In this document: piece by piece, positions 52,590 through 63,682 of the stretch
How the letters are laid out: every line of letters starts with the position of its first letter
Position numbering within the stretch: the stretch's first letter is position 1
Source: Heterobilharzia americana
Taxonomy: Eukaryota; Platyhelminthes; Trematoda; Strigeidida; Schistosomatidae
Length of the DNA: 64,000 nucleotides
Assembly (NCBI GenBank): GCA_944470555.2
Contig: OX104128.1
Span: 44,313,920 to 44,377,919 of the forward strand
Direction of reading: 5' to 3'
Made by a program: the position numbers and the translations under genes
The notes under the pieces: generated by a model
Databases searched by the model: none
What the model saw: the letters and a program-made list of their open reading frames with translations, nothing else
Told to the model about the DNA's origin: nothing

Positions 52590-53480
52590 CGTGCTAAAAA
52601 GCCGCATCACACACTTCATTCATTCTCATCTGCCTTCCCCTACACACACACATTGGGTTGGATCTCGGACTTTCCAGCAGGAGCTCTTTCAGCACTAGAT
52701 TTTTGGACCTCACTGCGCAACGGAGTGTTTCACGAAGAATAAGCCGGTGTGGGGTAAATTTTTGCTGGATATCCCCATCCCCGGTTGTATCAGATTGATC
52801 GGCATCACCATAGATAATCGCACGACACTCTAATATTGAACAGATCATAACTTCCCGTAGCATAAGTTTTGCCTCTTCCATCGGGGTTTGAAGGTAGCTG
52901 CCAAGTTGCATTCTATATGAAGAACCTCTTAAGGTCCTCTTGAACTTGAGAGAAACCTTCTGTAAGTGCTGTGCGGGAAAAGCTGCAAACGGTTCCAAAG
53001 TCTTCTGAGGGGTTATAAGGTGTGCCATATCTGACAACGCTGGGGACATCGTTAACACATTTGGAGTAGCAAATGCCCTGTTACACCACTCTGAAAGATA
53101 CCACTTTGTATAAATCCAGGGGGAGTAAGTACGACTGAACATCACTGAGTTGAAGCTACCTTCCGAGGATGTTCTAAGCCAGAAGGATTGAGGGTCTTGA
53201 AAACAAAATGATTTTAACACAGCAAGTAAGCGTCCGTGGGACACTTTATAGAATGCCCGTTTGGAGTCGAAGAAATGATTGGTTATCAGTGGATCACGGT
53301 CTTGTCTGCTTTTAAAATCGTCTATATAGCCAAGGAGGCGGATAGCATATGGGCGGCCCTTCTAGAAACCGTGTCGTGCTGAAGAAATTAATTGGTCTGT
53401 CGTCATGTATTTAACAGCCTTCTTCGCAATCTCCTTTTCCATGGTTCTAGATGCTACCAAATTGACGCCTATGGTTCGGG
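52590..53480 (-). pseudogene. Second non-LTR reverse transcriptase fragment
   Basis: The minus strand reads MEKEIAKKAVKYM near 53,440, SARHGF with a stop, then FFDSKRAFYKVSHGRLLAVL near 53,230-53,290, where Asp of the DF(S/K)KAFDKV motif is replaced by Tyr. A further piece in another frame (NDVPSVVRYGTPY) marks the region before the lost Y/FADD box. CR1/Jockey-like. The 216-codon frame at 53,244-52,594 is mostly out-of-frame sequence and not a protein in its own right. Confidence 0.5.
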
Positions 53481-53779
53481 AGTCTCCAGTATTAAATAGT
53501 AGTCCGTTTTATTCCTGGGAGGGATGCGTTGTGGTTTAAAGTCTTCAGGGCAGTTGCTATTGGACAGGGACATATTAGGGAGTTTCACGAAGATCATTGG
53601 CGTGCCTTCACCGTTCCTTTGAGCAAGATGGTCAGGATTCCACCGAGAGCGGCGCTGTCTAATATTTCAAGTGATGCTACTGCAGGAGAAATTTGTTGTT
53701 GGGTGAAGAGCGCATGGGTTGGATGTTGGTGGTGTATCAACGACTTCTTCTTTATCCCTGTATGTAAAACAGCCTGACT

Positions 53780-55330
53780 GTCCAGGACATTTCTAGTAGC
53801 TAGCTAAGAGGAGTATCACGTACACTGGTTATGACTTCCTGGTCTTAGTCGATTTCCGCTTTTCCTCCAGGCTTAAGAACCAACCTGCAATTCTCAGAGT
53901 CGCCTTGGGACTTCATATCTTAATACCCCCATTTCCCATACACTTTTACTACGGTAATTTTCGAATTTAACCGCATCCCTGAGACTGATCTTCTGTTTTG
54001 TCGTACCTACTGGCCCCTTTTTGACTTGGTAGCTGGAGGCGCAAAACAGTTTTTAGTAGGTGACTGAGCATGCAGTCCGCAGAAAATTTACTGGCTAGTG
54101 TGCTAGGATTCGGAGTGGTTGTGTAGTTTCCGAGAGCTCCGTTAATGGCGGCTCTTACAGATCCTCCTCTTCCCTTTAGTAAAGCACGTGTAAATGCTCC
54201 AACAAAGCGTTTTACCGGGCTACCTGGTTGTAGGTGATTAGGTGGAGAACATAGTTGCTGGGATGCATTTTGTCGGCAAAAAGTTGTGAATGCTGTTAAA
54301 GCATTTCGATAACGCCGAAACGGTCTAACGCGTTAGCCAATTCGGAGGCAGTAGCCTTTGTCGTATATTGTGGCACACGGAAGACCCCACTTCATTTGCG
54401 GTATGAGTCAACAGCAACTAGATACACTTTAGTTTGCGTCAGCCCCACAAAATGTACAAAAATACTTTGATACGGGGTTCCAACCGATGGCTGCGGTTGA
54501 GAGAGACTTTGGTAGACTTCTTGCCGCAGGAGTGCGGTTAAGACAATTTTGACGTATCCTTTCGATTTCTTGCTCATATTAAGTCAGTACACGTAGCTAT
54601 GTGCCAAGAACTTCATTGTGGTTACTACTGGATTGTCACTGGAGAGTTTAAGACCAGTAGGAGGACCAGTTAGACGTGATTTGGAAAGTTGGGTTAGTTT
54701 GTGTTGGTCAGTATTCAGTAGACGTAAAGTTTGGTTTCAACAGCAGTGTCGTGTCGGCAGAAGGATACTTGCACAGTCGTGGAATAATTTGGTCACTTGG
54801 GGGTAGCAATAAGTCTTTTCCAAATCTGCATGAAGTTGATAAACTATAGGGAAATCTGTGACTGCTCTTCTTAGCAACCGCCCGAAAAATATTTTTCTAT
54901 TTTCTAGTCACTCAGGAATTGTATTTGAATGCATTTTCACGATGATTAGATCAAAAGACGCCGAACTCTTCTAGGACATTCTTGAAAGCTATGGTCCCAA
55001 CATTCATAACTACGCCGGATCCTGACCGTTGAATCCAGTTTTTTGATGTAGTTATGGCAATCTGAAATGCTGATTGGCGCTATAGATTCTTTCCTATTAA
55101 ATACTGGAAAATATAGAACCGTCTTCCTGTTGACATCAGAGCTTCGAGCTCAACTGTCCAGTTTATTCGTGTGTTAGAAAAATTTTTGTCCTCCAGCAGA
55201 CTCCCCAAAATACAGAGCGAATCACAACTATGTCTCACAAAGCTCGGTATAATAGGTCCCTTAAATTTATGAGGTGAAATGCCCTGATCGGTGGATCCAC
55301 ACTCTTCCCTATTACATCCCAGGGACAATT
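53780..55330 (-). pseudogene. Ty3/Gypsy pol fragment (RNase H/connection and integrase)
   Basis: Integrase core: PYQSIFVHFVGLTQTKVYLV then AVDSYRK near 54,400-54,480, matching the xDFVGPxxGKxYLVxVDxYSK motif with the first catalytic Asp changed to His. Downstream KRFVGAFTRALLKGRG and INGALGNYTTTPN near 54,130-54,220 match the usual integrase C-terminal core. Upstream (55,330-55,080) a frame with NTRINWTVELEA may be the RT-RNase H connection. The frame is broken many times. Confidence 0.6.
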
Positions 55331-55779
55331 AGGACCACTTCGTTAATTGGGTTGTTCATCTATACCTCCCACTTGTTGCCACCACTACTGGAGACATCCT
55401 CAGATGTAGCCCCTCGAAAATGGCGTTTCCAAAACACAGTGAATAGCACATTTTTAACAAGAATATAAACATGAAACCTAGGACTATACATTTAATAGTA
55501 GGCATGACGCCACGTACATATTATTATTAGCTCCCTTTGCTGTTCAGATGATGACGCTGTCGAATCAGCTACTCTCAATCCTAATTCACAACCGCTACAG
55601 TGGCGGGGAAGATGTTATGCCAACCTGTCATACTCCCGGATCATATACAGTGGGTCAACACCTAACACAATAAAGGATACTGGTAGTAAACCAGTAGTAT
55701 CTTATTCCCCTATTATGTCCCCGAAATTAAATTCCATCCCATTTTCCTCATCACTACAGTTCCAACCAACCTGCGACAA

Positions 55780-56705
55780 AATGCCTTCCGAAAACAGCTC
55801 TAGATACTACTACTTATCCAATTCTTTAACCTTCTGTCTAATTAACGCTGGTTCCATACGCTACAAAATAAGTGAGATCACTATGTTGTCGACTATGTCT
55901 GAAGCCTGATGTGCTCCAGACACCCCTGATAGTGATGTCTCTGTCGACACCTATACTTTGTTTAGGGGAGATAGATATAATGGTAGACGTGGTGGTTGCA
56001 TCGTCTATATCAGGTCCGGCATTGCTGCTGCAAATTGTATTACTTCAGAACTCAATTCGCCCAGTGGCTGAGCGTGGGTTATGGCGAAGTTTACGAATAC
56101 CATAACTATCCTCTTAGGGTGTACCTACCGTCTCTGTCGCTCTACTGTAGATTATGACGACAGGCTTGCAGAAGTGTTCACCCATGTAACAACACTGCCC
56201 TACTCCATGAAACTTATATGCGGTGACTTTAATATGCCTGACATCAAGTGGCAGACACTTACTTCTCCTAGGCGGTTTGACAAGTTTATCAGTGCGTTGG
56301 ATTCTGGAGGATGGCGCCAACATGTAATGCAACCAACCAGACATAATAGCATGCCTGACCTCATTTTCACCGATGGATTATTGCCTTTCACTCTTCAAGT
56401 TGGTCCAGAATTCAGAATACATGTTGCGACGCTTGGACTGGGGTTCTTATTTCACCAGTAGCTCAACCCATGAACTAAGCGACATCTTCTACAGTTCCAT
56501 GAATTCAATCCACGATCATATTGCTCCGGAGGTATCAGTATTAATTAGAAAGCCGAAAGTGAATTTCATCCCTGAAAATGTGCGCATCAGCATGCGCAGA
56601 CATGCAGGAAATTTCCATCGATCTAACGACTTTTCGTCCCTTGTCTCATTAAAAATTGCTCATGAGAACTTCAAATCAAATAAGTTACTGAAAGCAATCA
56701 AGTAA
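55780..56705 (+). pseudogene. Endonuclease region of the CR1-like element
   Basis: Pieces in different frames include LTFCLINAGSIRYK (near 55,830), GRRGGCIVYIRS (near 55,990), MKLICGDFNMPDIKW (56,208-56,252, the GDFN motif) and HNSMPDLIFT (near 56,345). An S/T-D-H catalytic end is not seen. The enzyme would nick target DNA. Confidence 0.65.
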
Positions 56706-56747
56706 GAAACTAGCTGCAACGCACAAACAGGAAATGCTCAGTCATCA

Positions 56748-58505
56748 GTGAGAATTTTAAAACTCTGTGCAAACTTGTCTGGAGTTATTCCCAGCAGTCT
56801 GATCATTGGTGGGGACATTCTCCATGATGACCCAAGTAAGACCTGTCAGCTGTTTGGTAAACACTATGCAAGCTGCTTCACGCACGCAGATAGTGTACCA
56901 AATATACAAATGCCCATTCCACCACACCACTCACCAAGTAATGTTTCCTTTACACGTAGAAAGATGATGCAGTTGCTTCACTAAAGGACTCATATTCTGC
57001 CGGACCCGATAGGATCCCGTCTATTCTCCTTAAGACGGGTGATGAGGACATACCATTGATCCTCATGAAGCTATTCTCAATATACCCTACTGACTGCTGG
57101 AAGCCGTCATACATATCTCCCACGTATAAATCTGAGCCGACGTCAGAAATTCAGAATTATCGTCTCATAGATATTACATCTGTAGTCTCCCGCATCATAA
57201 GGAAGGTGGCTGTGCAAGAAATCAATGATTACGTGGCTGCGCATCAGCTACGTTCCCCTGTGCACAATGGTTTCTTATAAGGTCGTTCATGCAGTACTTG
57301 CCTACCGGATTATTTTGAGGAGGTCACCTGCAGACGAGATGAAGGTTTTTACGTGATTGCTCTACTTTTTGACTTCAAAAAAGCATTTGATAAAGTGCCT
57401 CATAATCGGTTAATTCTTAAGCTTCAATCATTTGGAATCGATGACCCTCTATTATCGTCGATAAGCTCACTCCTTAGGCAGTGTACGCAAATAGCAAAGT
57501 TCAGTCAAACCTATTCCTCCCCACAGCCCATTCTGAGTGGCGTCATTCAAGGTAGTGTGTTGGGGCCTTTGCTCTTCCTCCTTTACATAAATGATATTTC
57601 TAACATGATAAAATATGGCAAACCCTACCTGCTTGCTGACGACTTAAAAATCGTGTATGGCTTTGCCCGCTCGTCGCTATGTGAGGGTTTTAATAGAATC
57701 CAGGAAGACCTGACGAATTTGTTCGCTTGGAGTGAAACATGGCAACTTCCACTTAACTCTAGTGAATGCGGAATTCTCCGTTTCAATAACTTATCCAAAC
57801 GTCAGTTTACACCTTGGCGATTCTGTGCTGCAACCTTATAACTCAGTATGTGATTTAGGTATTAGGTGTTCTCGGAACTTAACATTTACGGAATATGCTC
57901 AATCACTTGCCTCCAAGTGTAGGCGCCCAGTTGGCTTTCTGCTCAAATGCGTACGTACCGCTGGGGCCAGACTGCTTTTATTCGGGGTAATGATCCACCC
58001 AGTACTTGAATATGGCACAATCACCTTCAGCAATATGTATGCTTCCGATTGGATACTAATTGAGAATGTTCAAAGAAAGTTTACCCGCTATGTACTGGGC
58101 CGTCAAGAAGAGCTTCATTATGAGGGAAGGTGTAAGAAACTAAAAGTTGACCCACTTTGGCTAAGACGCTTTAAGCTCAACCTTAGCCTATTTTTCCGCC
58201 TTTTGCATGGCATTACTCACGCCTGTTGTGCTCCTACTTTTAAGCCTATGTCCTCATATAGTCTACGCAATCGTGAATGCACTGTACCTGTAGAAAAGCA
58301 CCACCTTAAACTTAGGTCACGATCCTTTATGTTACAGTACAGCAAGGTATGGAATAAGCCTCCACATTTTATTTGCTCTGGCATGTCTGCATTTCAGTTT
58401 CGACGTCTACTCAACGAATCCTTTCTTTTCACGGATATCTATAAATTTCTTGACATTCATATTATATCCACAAATACGAAGCATAATGAAGCAATCGGCA
58501 CATAA
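56748..58505 (+). pseudogene. Reverse transcriptase region of the CR1-like element
   Basis: Motifs in order: SEIQNYRLIDITSVVSRII (57,143-57,199), LFDFKKAFDKVPHNRLI (57,365-57,415, catalytic Asp present), GVIQGSVLGPLLFLLYIND (57,540-57,596) and LLADDLKIV (57,630-57,656, where the usual Tyr or Phe of the active-site box is Leu). The frame shifts near 57,800 into an intact 257-codon frame at 57,732-58,505 that carries the C-terminal domain (LEYGTITFSNMYASDW, YVLGRQEELHYEGR). A stop before 57,296 separates the finger region. Confidence 0.8.
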
Positions 58506-58730
58506 CAATGGTCAAGCCATTGTGTCCACTATGAGCGTACTCAGATCTCCAAATGTAAGAATCGGTTTCATTGAAGCCCTGAAGTTCATTTAATGCAGAT
58601 GGCCGTACGATTGCATACAAGGGTGTGAATACTGGCTCCTTTCCATATAATGAACCTAAAGAATACTGTTTATCTCTCAAAGCCACTACGGCACACCCCC
58701 CCTAAAAAACGACTTAGGAACCCCATATAG

Positions 58731-59713
58731 AAGGACTATGTAGTTGACTTCACAAATATACATGAAAATGTACATCAAATCCGAATAAATCAAAAAAGAA
58801 TAGGGACTTCTTTCTTCTCCAAATTTGATAGCGTGATAATCTCTCTTTCTATATCTGCTCGTGCCTCTTCTTTCTTTTCCCGTCTGCAGAAACAGCTACA
58901 AGTCGACATTTGATGTCCAAATTCAGTCTGAAAGTGATTACTTTATGGGAATAACACCTGCTCATTGATGCCAACAACTATTGGACTGCTCCCACTCTTT
59001 CGCAAATTCTGGACCATTTTCAAGATTAACTCACCTACTGGTCATGACTTTTCTTGCAACCAACCGTCTGACCATTCCCAGCAGTATTGGTAGCAGAGAC
59101 ATTCCGAACAGATTCTTAAACCAGAGACCAGTTAAAATATTTGCTCAGGACGTCACTTAACTGTACCAAGAGACCTTTTCATATGGAACTTAATACGCAT
59201 CAAATACACTTCTCGAATGATGCCGCCTATGCTAATACAAAAGATACCCGAAGTCTATGGGCTATTGACTGTTTCAACATCTATTCTCATCCAATACAAC
59301 AAGTATTACCAGCAGAATTGAACTTTATTGCCTTAAAACGTAACATGGTGTCCTGAAGATGCATTGATATAGCCATACACGTTGGTTATATAACTGTGGA
59401 TACTTTATTGATACTCCAGATTGTATAGATGGGTCCTTTGTGGTTAGCAAAGATAAAAACTGAAGATCATTCTAAGTAATGAACTGTTGTATTACTAATC
59501 AGCAAACTATGCGAATGGACTAACAACGTCGGTTGGTTATAACGCGAACTCTGAATGCTGCGCGCTTTTGATATTGATAGTGGAACCTATCTACATGATG
59601 GGAGATGGAAATCCATATCCGTCTCATGAATTTCAGTGAATTTAAATAAGATTATGCACACTAATGACTTGATATGTAAATTATTTAATACTAGATACCT
59701 TCAAAATTTATGA
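58731..59713. other. Non-coding DNA, nothing recognised
   Basis: No domain or repeat was recognised downstream of the CR1-like element. Confidence 0.35.
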
Positions 59714-60055
59714 AGTTGACGGTGCTTGTAAACCGGTATCCCTCATGTTAAACTTGTTAAATGAAGACAATATTTACTATTATCTAAACTTTTACGCTAT
59801 GTATGCTGTGAAGTAATATTTCCTTGTTCATTCCATAACTAGAAGGACTTCCGGCAGTTTTTAACTGAGTTTAATGACATTCCATCAGTACCACTCAGGG
59901 CTCAAATCTTGTAGATATTTTGAGACATATCAACGTGATGAAGCCTGCAAACTGGCTTCCCTCATTTTAGAATCTTTTTTAACGCGAGAACAAAACATTT
60001 ATTTGTTTATAAGTTAAAATTAACATATAATTAACTTCCTTGTTGCTTGGTGCCC
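59714..60055 (+). repeat. Two diverged direct repeats about 220 bp apart
   Basis: 59,714-59,835 and 59,934-60,055 share the sequence of blocks TGAAG, a GTAAAC/GCAAAC CGGTATCCCTCA-like core, a run of As and Ts, and TTCCTTGTT. Similarity is modest and was judged by eye. Confidence 0.4.
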
Positions 60056-60724
60056 TGTTGTCTGTTTTCTCTATTCTTACTGTAAACAGAATCTTGGAAG
60101 CCTGCAATTAGATTAGACTCACGATATTTCATCAGTACTTTTCTTAACTATCACTGCATCCATCTTCAAGCAACTCCTATGCAATCCTGCAACCTGCGAT
60201 GAACATAATTGTGGTATCACACAAAGATACTTCCTTGGAGCCTCTTGACATTTATTAATTCAATGTTTCATTGACTGGAGCTGTTCCGTCCATTGCAGCT
60301 GCAAGCAGCATATAAAAATGCAGATAACTACTTACAACTTCACCTACAGAAACGGATTCTTCCAATCGACCATGAAACTCAAGGGAATGTGGCAAACATT
60401 CACCGAGCCATTAAACACAAGGCAGAACAACGTGGCGGCTACTGTGGACATATGTTCAATTTAGCATGAACAAGCAAAGTTTTCCTTTTTCTTCAGACCG
60501 GGGATTTCCACTACCTGGAATGAAGGGATGACATAAAATTTTTTCGTAAAAGAAAGTATTACCGGGGATTTTCCATCACTAACTGTTATAACCGTATCTG
60601 TAAAAATGATATGTACCTGTAAATTCAGGGATAAAATATTATTATCACAATTATTACATTCACAAAGCTCGGCATTTCAATGACATCATTTGACTATCTG
60701 AGATAGCTGTAGTTTGGAAGACCA
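60056..60724. other. Non-coding DNA, nothing recognised
   Basis: Two short CCGGGGATTT(T)CCA repeats (near 60,500 and 60,563) are the only visible structure. Confidence 0.35.
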
Positions 60725-60900
60725 CCATTTATGCCAGGTGATGATTGAAGGTGAGATGAAAATCTGGACCGCGGTTGAATTTGAACCAGCGATCACTGGG
60801 CTACCGGCCCGGTGCCCTACCAACCGGGTTATGGGGCCCGACTGCTAACCAGATTTTTATTTCACTCCGACCACCAGGGGTTTTGCCCAACTACCACATA
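60725..60900 (-). repeat. tRNA-derived SINE-like repeat
   Basis: The minus strand has GGTTGGTAGGGCACCGGGCC (A-box-like) and CTGGTTCAAATTC (B-box). No closing acceptor stem is present. It lies directly 3' of the RT fragment at 60.9-62.0 kb and could be a partner of that element. Confidence 0.5.
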
Positions 60901-60916
60901 AGTTCGTGAAATGTTA

Positions 60917-61960
60917 TTACCACTTGGTCGTACTCACGCTGGCCGCTTGGTCAGGACTTCTCGTTCCAGTCCAAACATAACTAAATCGGAGAGTTGGAGC
61001 GGTGGACCACCATTCAAAAGTAGGTAGGAAATAATTCAGTTGGGAAAGATCTGTTGAGGGGGAGACGGATGTGGAAATTATCACGCCATTGGCATATTTT
61101 AAAAAACTAATGCTAGCTGAAGGTAGTAAGTCCAACAGAAAGAGAAAGGACAGCAGGAGAGGACAGCCCCCTGGGGAACACCGGTCACATTTCGCAGTGA
61201 GATGGAGGCCCCCCTGCGAGCAGTACGTTATCTCCTTTTGGAGAAATAGGGATGCAGCCATCTGATTACTGAGGATCCCACAGTGGTCCCAAGTAGCCTG
61301 CCCAGAAAAGGTCTTGAGACAGGATCAAATACTGAGGCATAGTCTAAAAGGGCACACCTTACATATCTAGTATTTCTGTCACCATTACAAGGAATATTCC
61401 GAAGTAATGCAGTGGTGGTATCCGGAGTGCTTCTTCCACTTTTATATGCAAACTGATAGGGGTCTCCAGAAGCCTTCTATGAGGGTTTAGGCATGGACAT
61501 TATTAGCTTCTCCACTACTTTCAAGAACGGGGAAGCAACCGCAATCGGACGAAATTCTGGATATGCAACTCGAGTCCCTGACTTGGGTACGGGGTCTATC
61601 TTAGTGTCTTTCCAGGCAGCTGATGTAATGTTCTCTAAAAAACGATCTATTAAACATGTAAGCTAGTGGGTAGTATAAGGTGACAGCACATTCCGTGAAT
61701 ATGAAGTTTGAGGTACCACCCGAACCTGAACCATGTGAAGGTTTTAGGAATCGGAGACACTTGTAAACATCCCTCTCGATGAACTCTGAACGGCTTTCAT
61801 CACTGAAGACATGTTGGCAAAATGGTATGGTGTAGGTTTGTTGGCGTATGAACGACTTGTTCAAGTCACAGACACTAAAACATGCTTCTTTAAGATGTTA
61901 ACTACCAGTGAGGCCTATAAAAAGTTTCCACGCGCTAGAACAGCCTTAACACGATAAAAT
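60917..61960 (-). pseudogene. Non-LTR reverse transcriptase fragment
   Basis: Minus-strand motifs in order: LKPSHGSGSGGTSNFIF (61,770-61,720, finger PxGPDGxPxxxF-like), FRPIAVAS-like sequence in another frame near 61,540, LLDYASVFDPV near 61,350 (F/YDYSSAFDxV motif), LLLSFLFLLDLLPSA, and KYANGVI near 61,085 where the Y/FADD active site would be. Both catalytic Asp residues of that box are lost. Jockey/CR1-type by motif style. Confidence 0.65.
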
Positions 61961-62479
61961 TTCCTGGTACAAGGTAGACTCTTATGTTAGCTTCCAACCT
62001 AATTAAAAAGCTTGATCGCTGAGCAGTAGCATTATCACTTATTTTATGTAGACTTTCCTTTACTCTTCTCGGTCTCTTACGCTGGGGAGGAAATAAAACG
62101 ATCGAAGCGGAGAAATAAATTTTCATTGGGATGAAAAACATCCGGGCAAAACTTGAGACAGCATGTTGCACTATCAAGCGACGTTCAAAATATCGCAGTC
62201 AAGCATGTTCCAGACTGCTCATTGCAGCACTATTCCTAGATGAAGTATGTTAATATTTGAATAGTTTGTATGTGCAATTTTCTTATATATGGAGACTCAC
62301 TTGTGTGGTTTGCCATGTATTTTGGGCAAAACATATCTAAAGCAATAGTCTGAAATGGGAAGTGGGACTTCCTTTCAAGTTTCATGTATATCAGTACCAG
62401 TGACGAATATCAAGTCTGATGTTGCATCAACTAGTAGATATATACGCTTCCGTGTGACTGATGGTCAGCCATCCACTGA
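61961..62479. other. Non-coding DNA, nothing recognised
   Basis: No feature was recognised. Confidence 0.35.
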
Positions 62480-62640
62480 GAAGTTTCTAACAACTGATTC
62501 CTAACATCTCTCGGGTGTCACCTCGGCATTCTGCATTCCCATTTATGACTCAGACCAACAGTCAGGAACTTTGCTCACTGGTTCCATGTATTGATCCGGC
62601 AAACACGTCACTTCTTCTAACTCAAACATGTTTCAGGTAA
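62480..62640 (-). repeat. 3' fragment of the second EN/RT retrotransposon family
   Basis: GACTCAGACCAACAGTCAGG and the flanking 50 bp match 41,020-41,075 inside the element at 40.7-43.4 kb. Confidence 0.5.
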
Positions 62641-62856
62641 CACTATAGAAGAAAATAGGGGTGAATGGATGTAAGCAACACATCTCGAAGCCAATCAAAT
62701 CAACAAAAGTTCAGTTCTGTTCAAGAACTCTTCCTTTCCCCGTAATATCTGCCTTACTTCTCAATGCATTGTTTACGGCGATTCCACCATACCCAGGAAA
62801 CGTTACGAGGAGATCTGTGGTCAAAAACTTTTGGTAAAGATTTTGGGACTTGTCCT

Positions 62857-63184
62857 GGTGCGAACTTGACAGACACAAAGACAAATCACTAATTATTCGG
62901 ATTTGTTATATACCCACAAATACGAGACCAAGGAAGAACACGGTAGCGCAGTCGGATGGAATAGCATATTTGGATGGTTATGCCAAGATATCGATGCGTT
63001 CCAACCAACTGGCTAGAGAGTGGAATACGAGCAGTGCAACGTAACACGACAGCGTGCCAAATGGTGAGGATGCTTGAGCGGGTGCCTTCAGCTTAGCGAG
63101 TCCAGTTAAACTACCAAGGTCGGCATCAGTGTTGAATATCAGCAAACCCTGGGCCACTGATTTGTGGAAGTGTGTGACGCTACA
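62857..63184 (-). repeat. 3' LTR of a CsRn1/Boudicca-like Gypsy element
   Basis: On the minus strand the repeat begins TGTAGCGTCACAC at 63,184, right after a purine-rich tract, and carries a TATA box (TATATAA, complement of 62,906-62,912). The exact 3' end is uncertain (62,850-62,870). Only one LTR lies within the window, so the call rests on position, the purine tract and the TATA box. Confidence 0.55.
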
Positions 63185-63203
63185 GATCACTCTCCCCCTA
63201 GTG
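63185..63203 (-). other. Polypurine tract
   Basis: The minus strand reads CTAGGGGGAGAGTGATC immediately upstream of the LTR start; this is where plus-strand DNA synthesis of LTR retrotransposons is primed. Confidence 0.55.
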
Positions 63204-63217
63204 GGTTCGTGAAGACC

Positions 63218-63424
63218 CTAAGACGATACCAGCCGGAAGTAAAAATCCAATGGTTTTTCCACTGGTAAAACTCTTCCGATGGGCTCACTGCGTGAAGTGG
63301 CCCCTGGTTGTCTGAACTTATTCTGGAGTGTCGTAGCAACTAAAACATAAAATACAATAAATCGAATTGTACGTCGATCGCAGTCCCCGGTTTTCTTCGA
63401 CGTTCCGTCCAGTTCTCGTTGCAC
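63218..63424 (-). other. Short frame between pol and the 3' LTR
   Basis: An open frame of 68 codons without an ATG start (it begins GTG after ATATTCCAG, which looks like a splice acceptor). It contains a short hydrophobic stretch, FIVFYVLVATTL. Some elements of this group have been reported with a third ORF; whether this piece is one cannot be decided here. Confidence 0.3.
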
Positions 63425-63682
63425 CTGGAATATAAATGAAAGTCTTTAATACAACGAAAACGCTACGAAAAAATGGAAATTATTTAAATATAAACATATC
63501 AAAAGTAAAAAAAATTTACGCTCATTTTCGTCGTCTTTTTCAAAAAGTTACATGGCAATAAAAAGCTGACATAAAAGGGCAAAATGTACGAGGAGTTTCG
63601 CGTTGTCGGTAAATAAGAAAAATAGTGTCTCGGAAAAAAATATTGAATTAAAAAAATGGTTGGCACATTTTATTTCACACCA

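Larger units (their letters stand above)
55700..58730 (+). mobile_element. CR1/Jockey-like non-LTR retrotransposon (defective)
   Basis: Plus-strand element with an endonuclease region (55,780-56,700), a thumb-linker, a reverse transcriptase (57,000-57,840) and a C-terminal domain (57,840-58,505). The type is suggested by the endonuclease start LTFCLINAGSI and RT motifs VIQGSVLGPLLFLLYINDI. Boundaries are approximate. Stops at several points and a frameshift near 57,800 inactivate it. Confidence 0.75.

Noticed and set aside
52594..53244. 216-codon minus-strand frame as a separate gene
   Set aside because: It starts within an RT motif and then runs out of frame; other frames of the same strand carry the RT motifs.
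60740..60880. A functional tRNA gene
   Set aside because: A- and B-box-like motifs exist but no acceptor stem or anticodon arm folds; a SINE fits better. The same applies at 2.9, 19.8, 22.7 and 28.3 kb.
63218..63424. An envelope-like third ORF of the LTR element
   Set aside because: There is no signal peptide, clear membrane anchor or ATG start; only a short open frame is visible.
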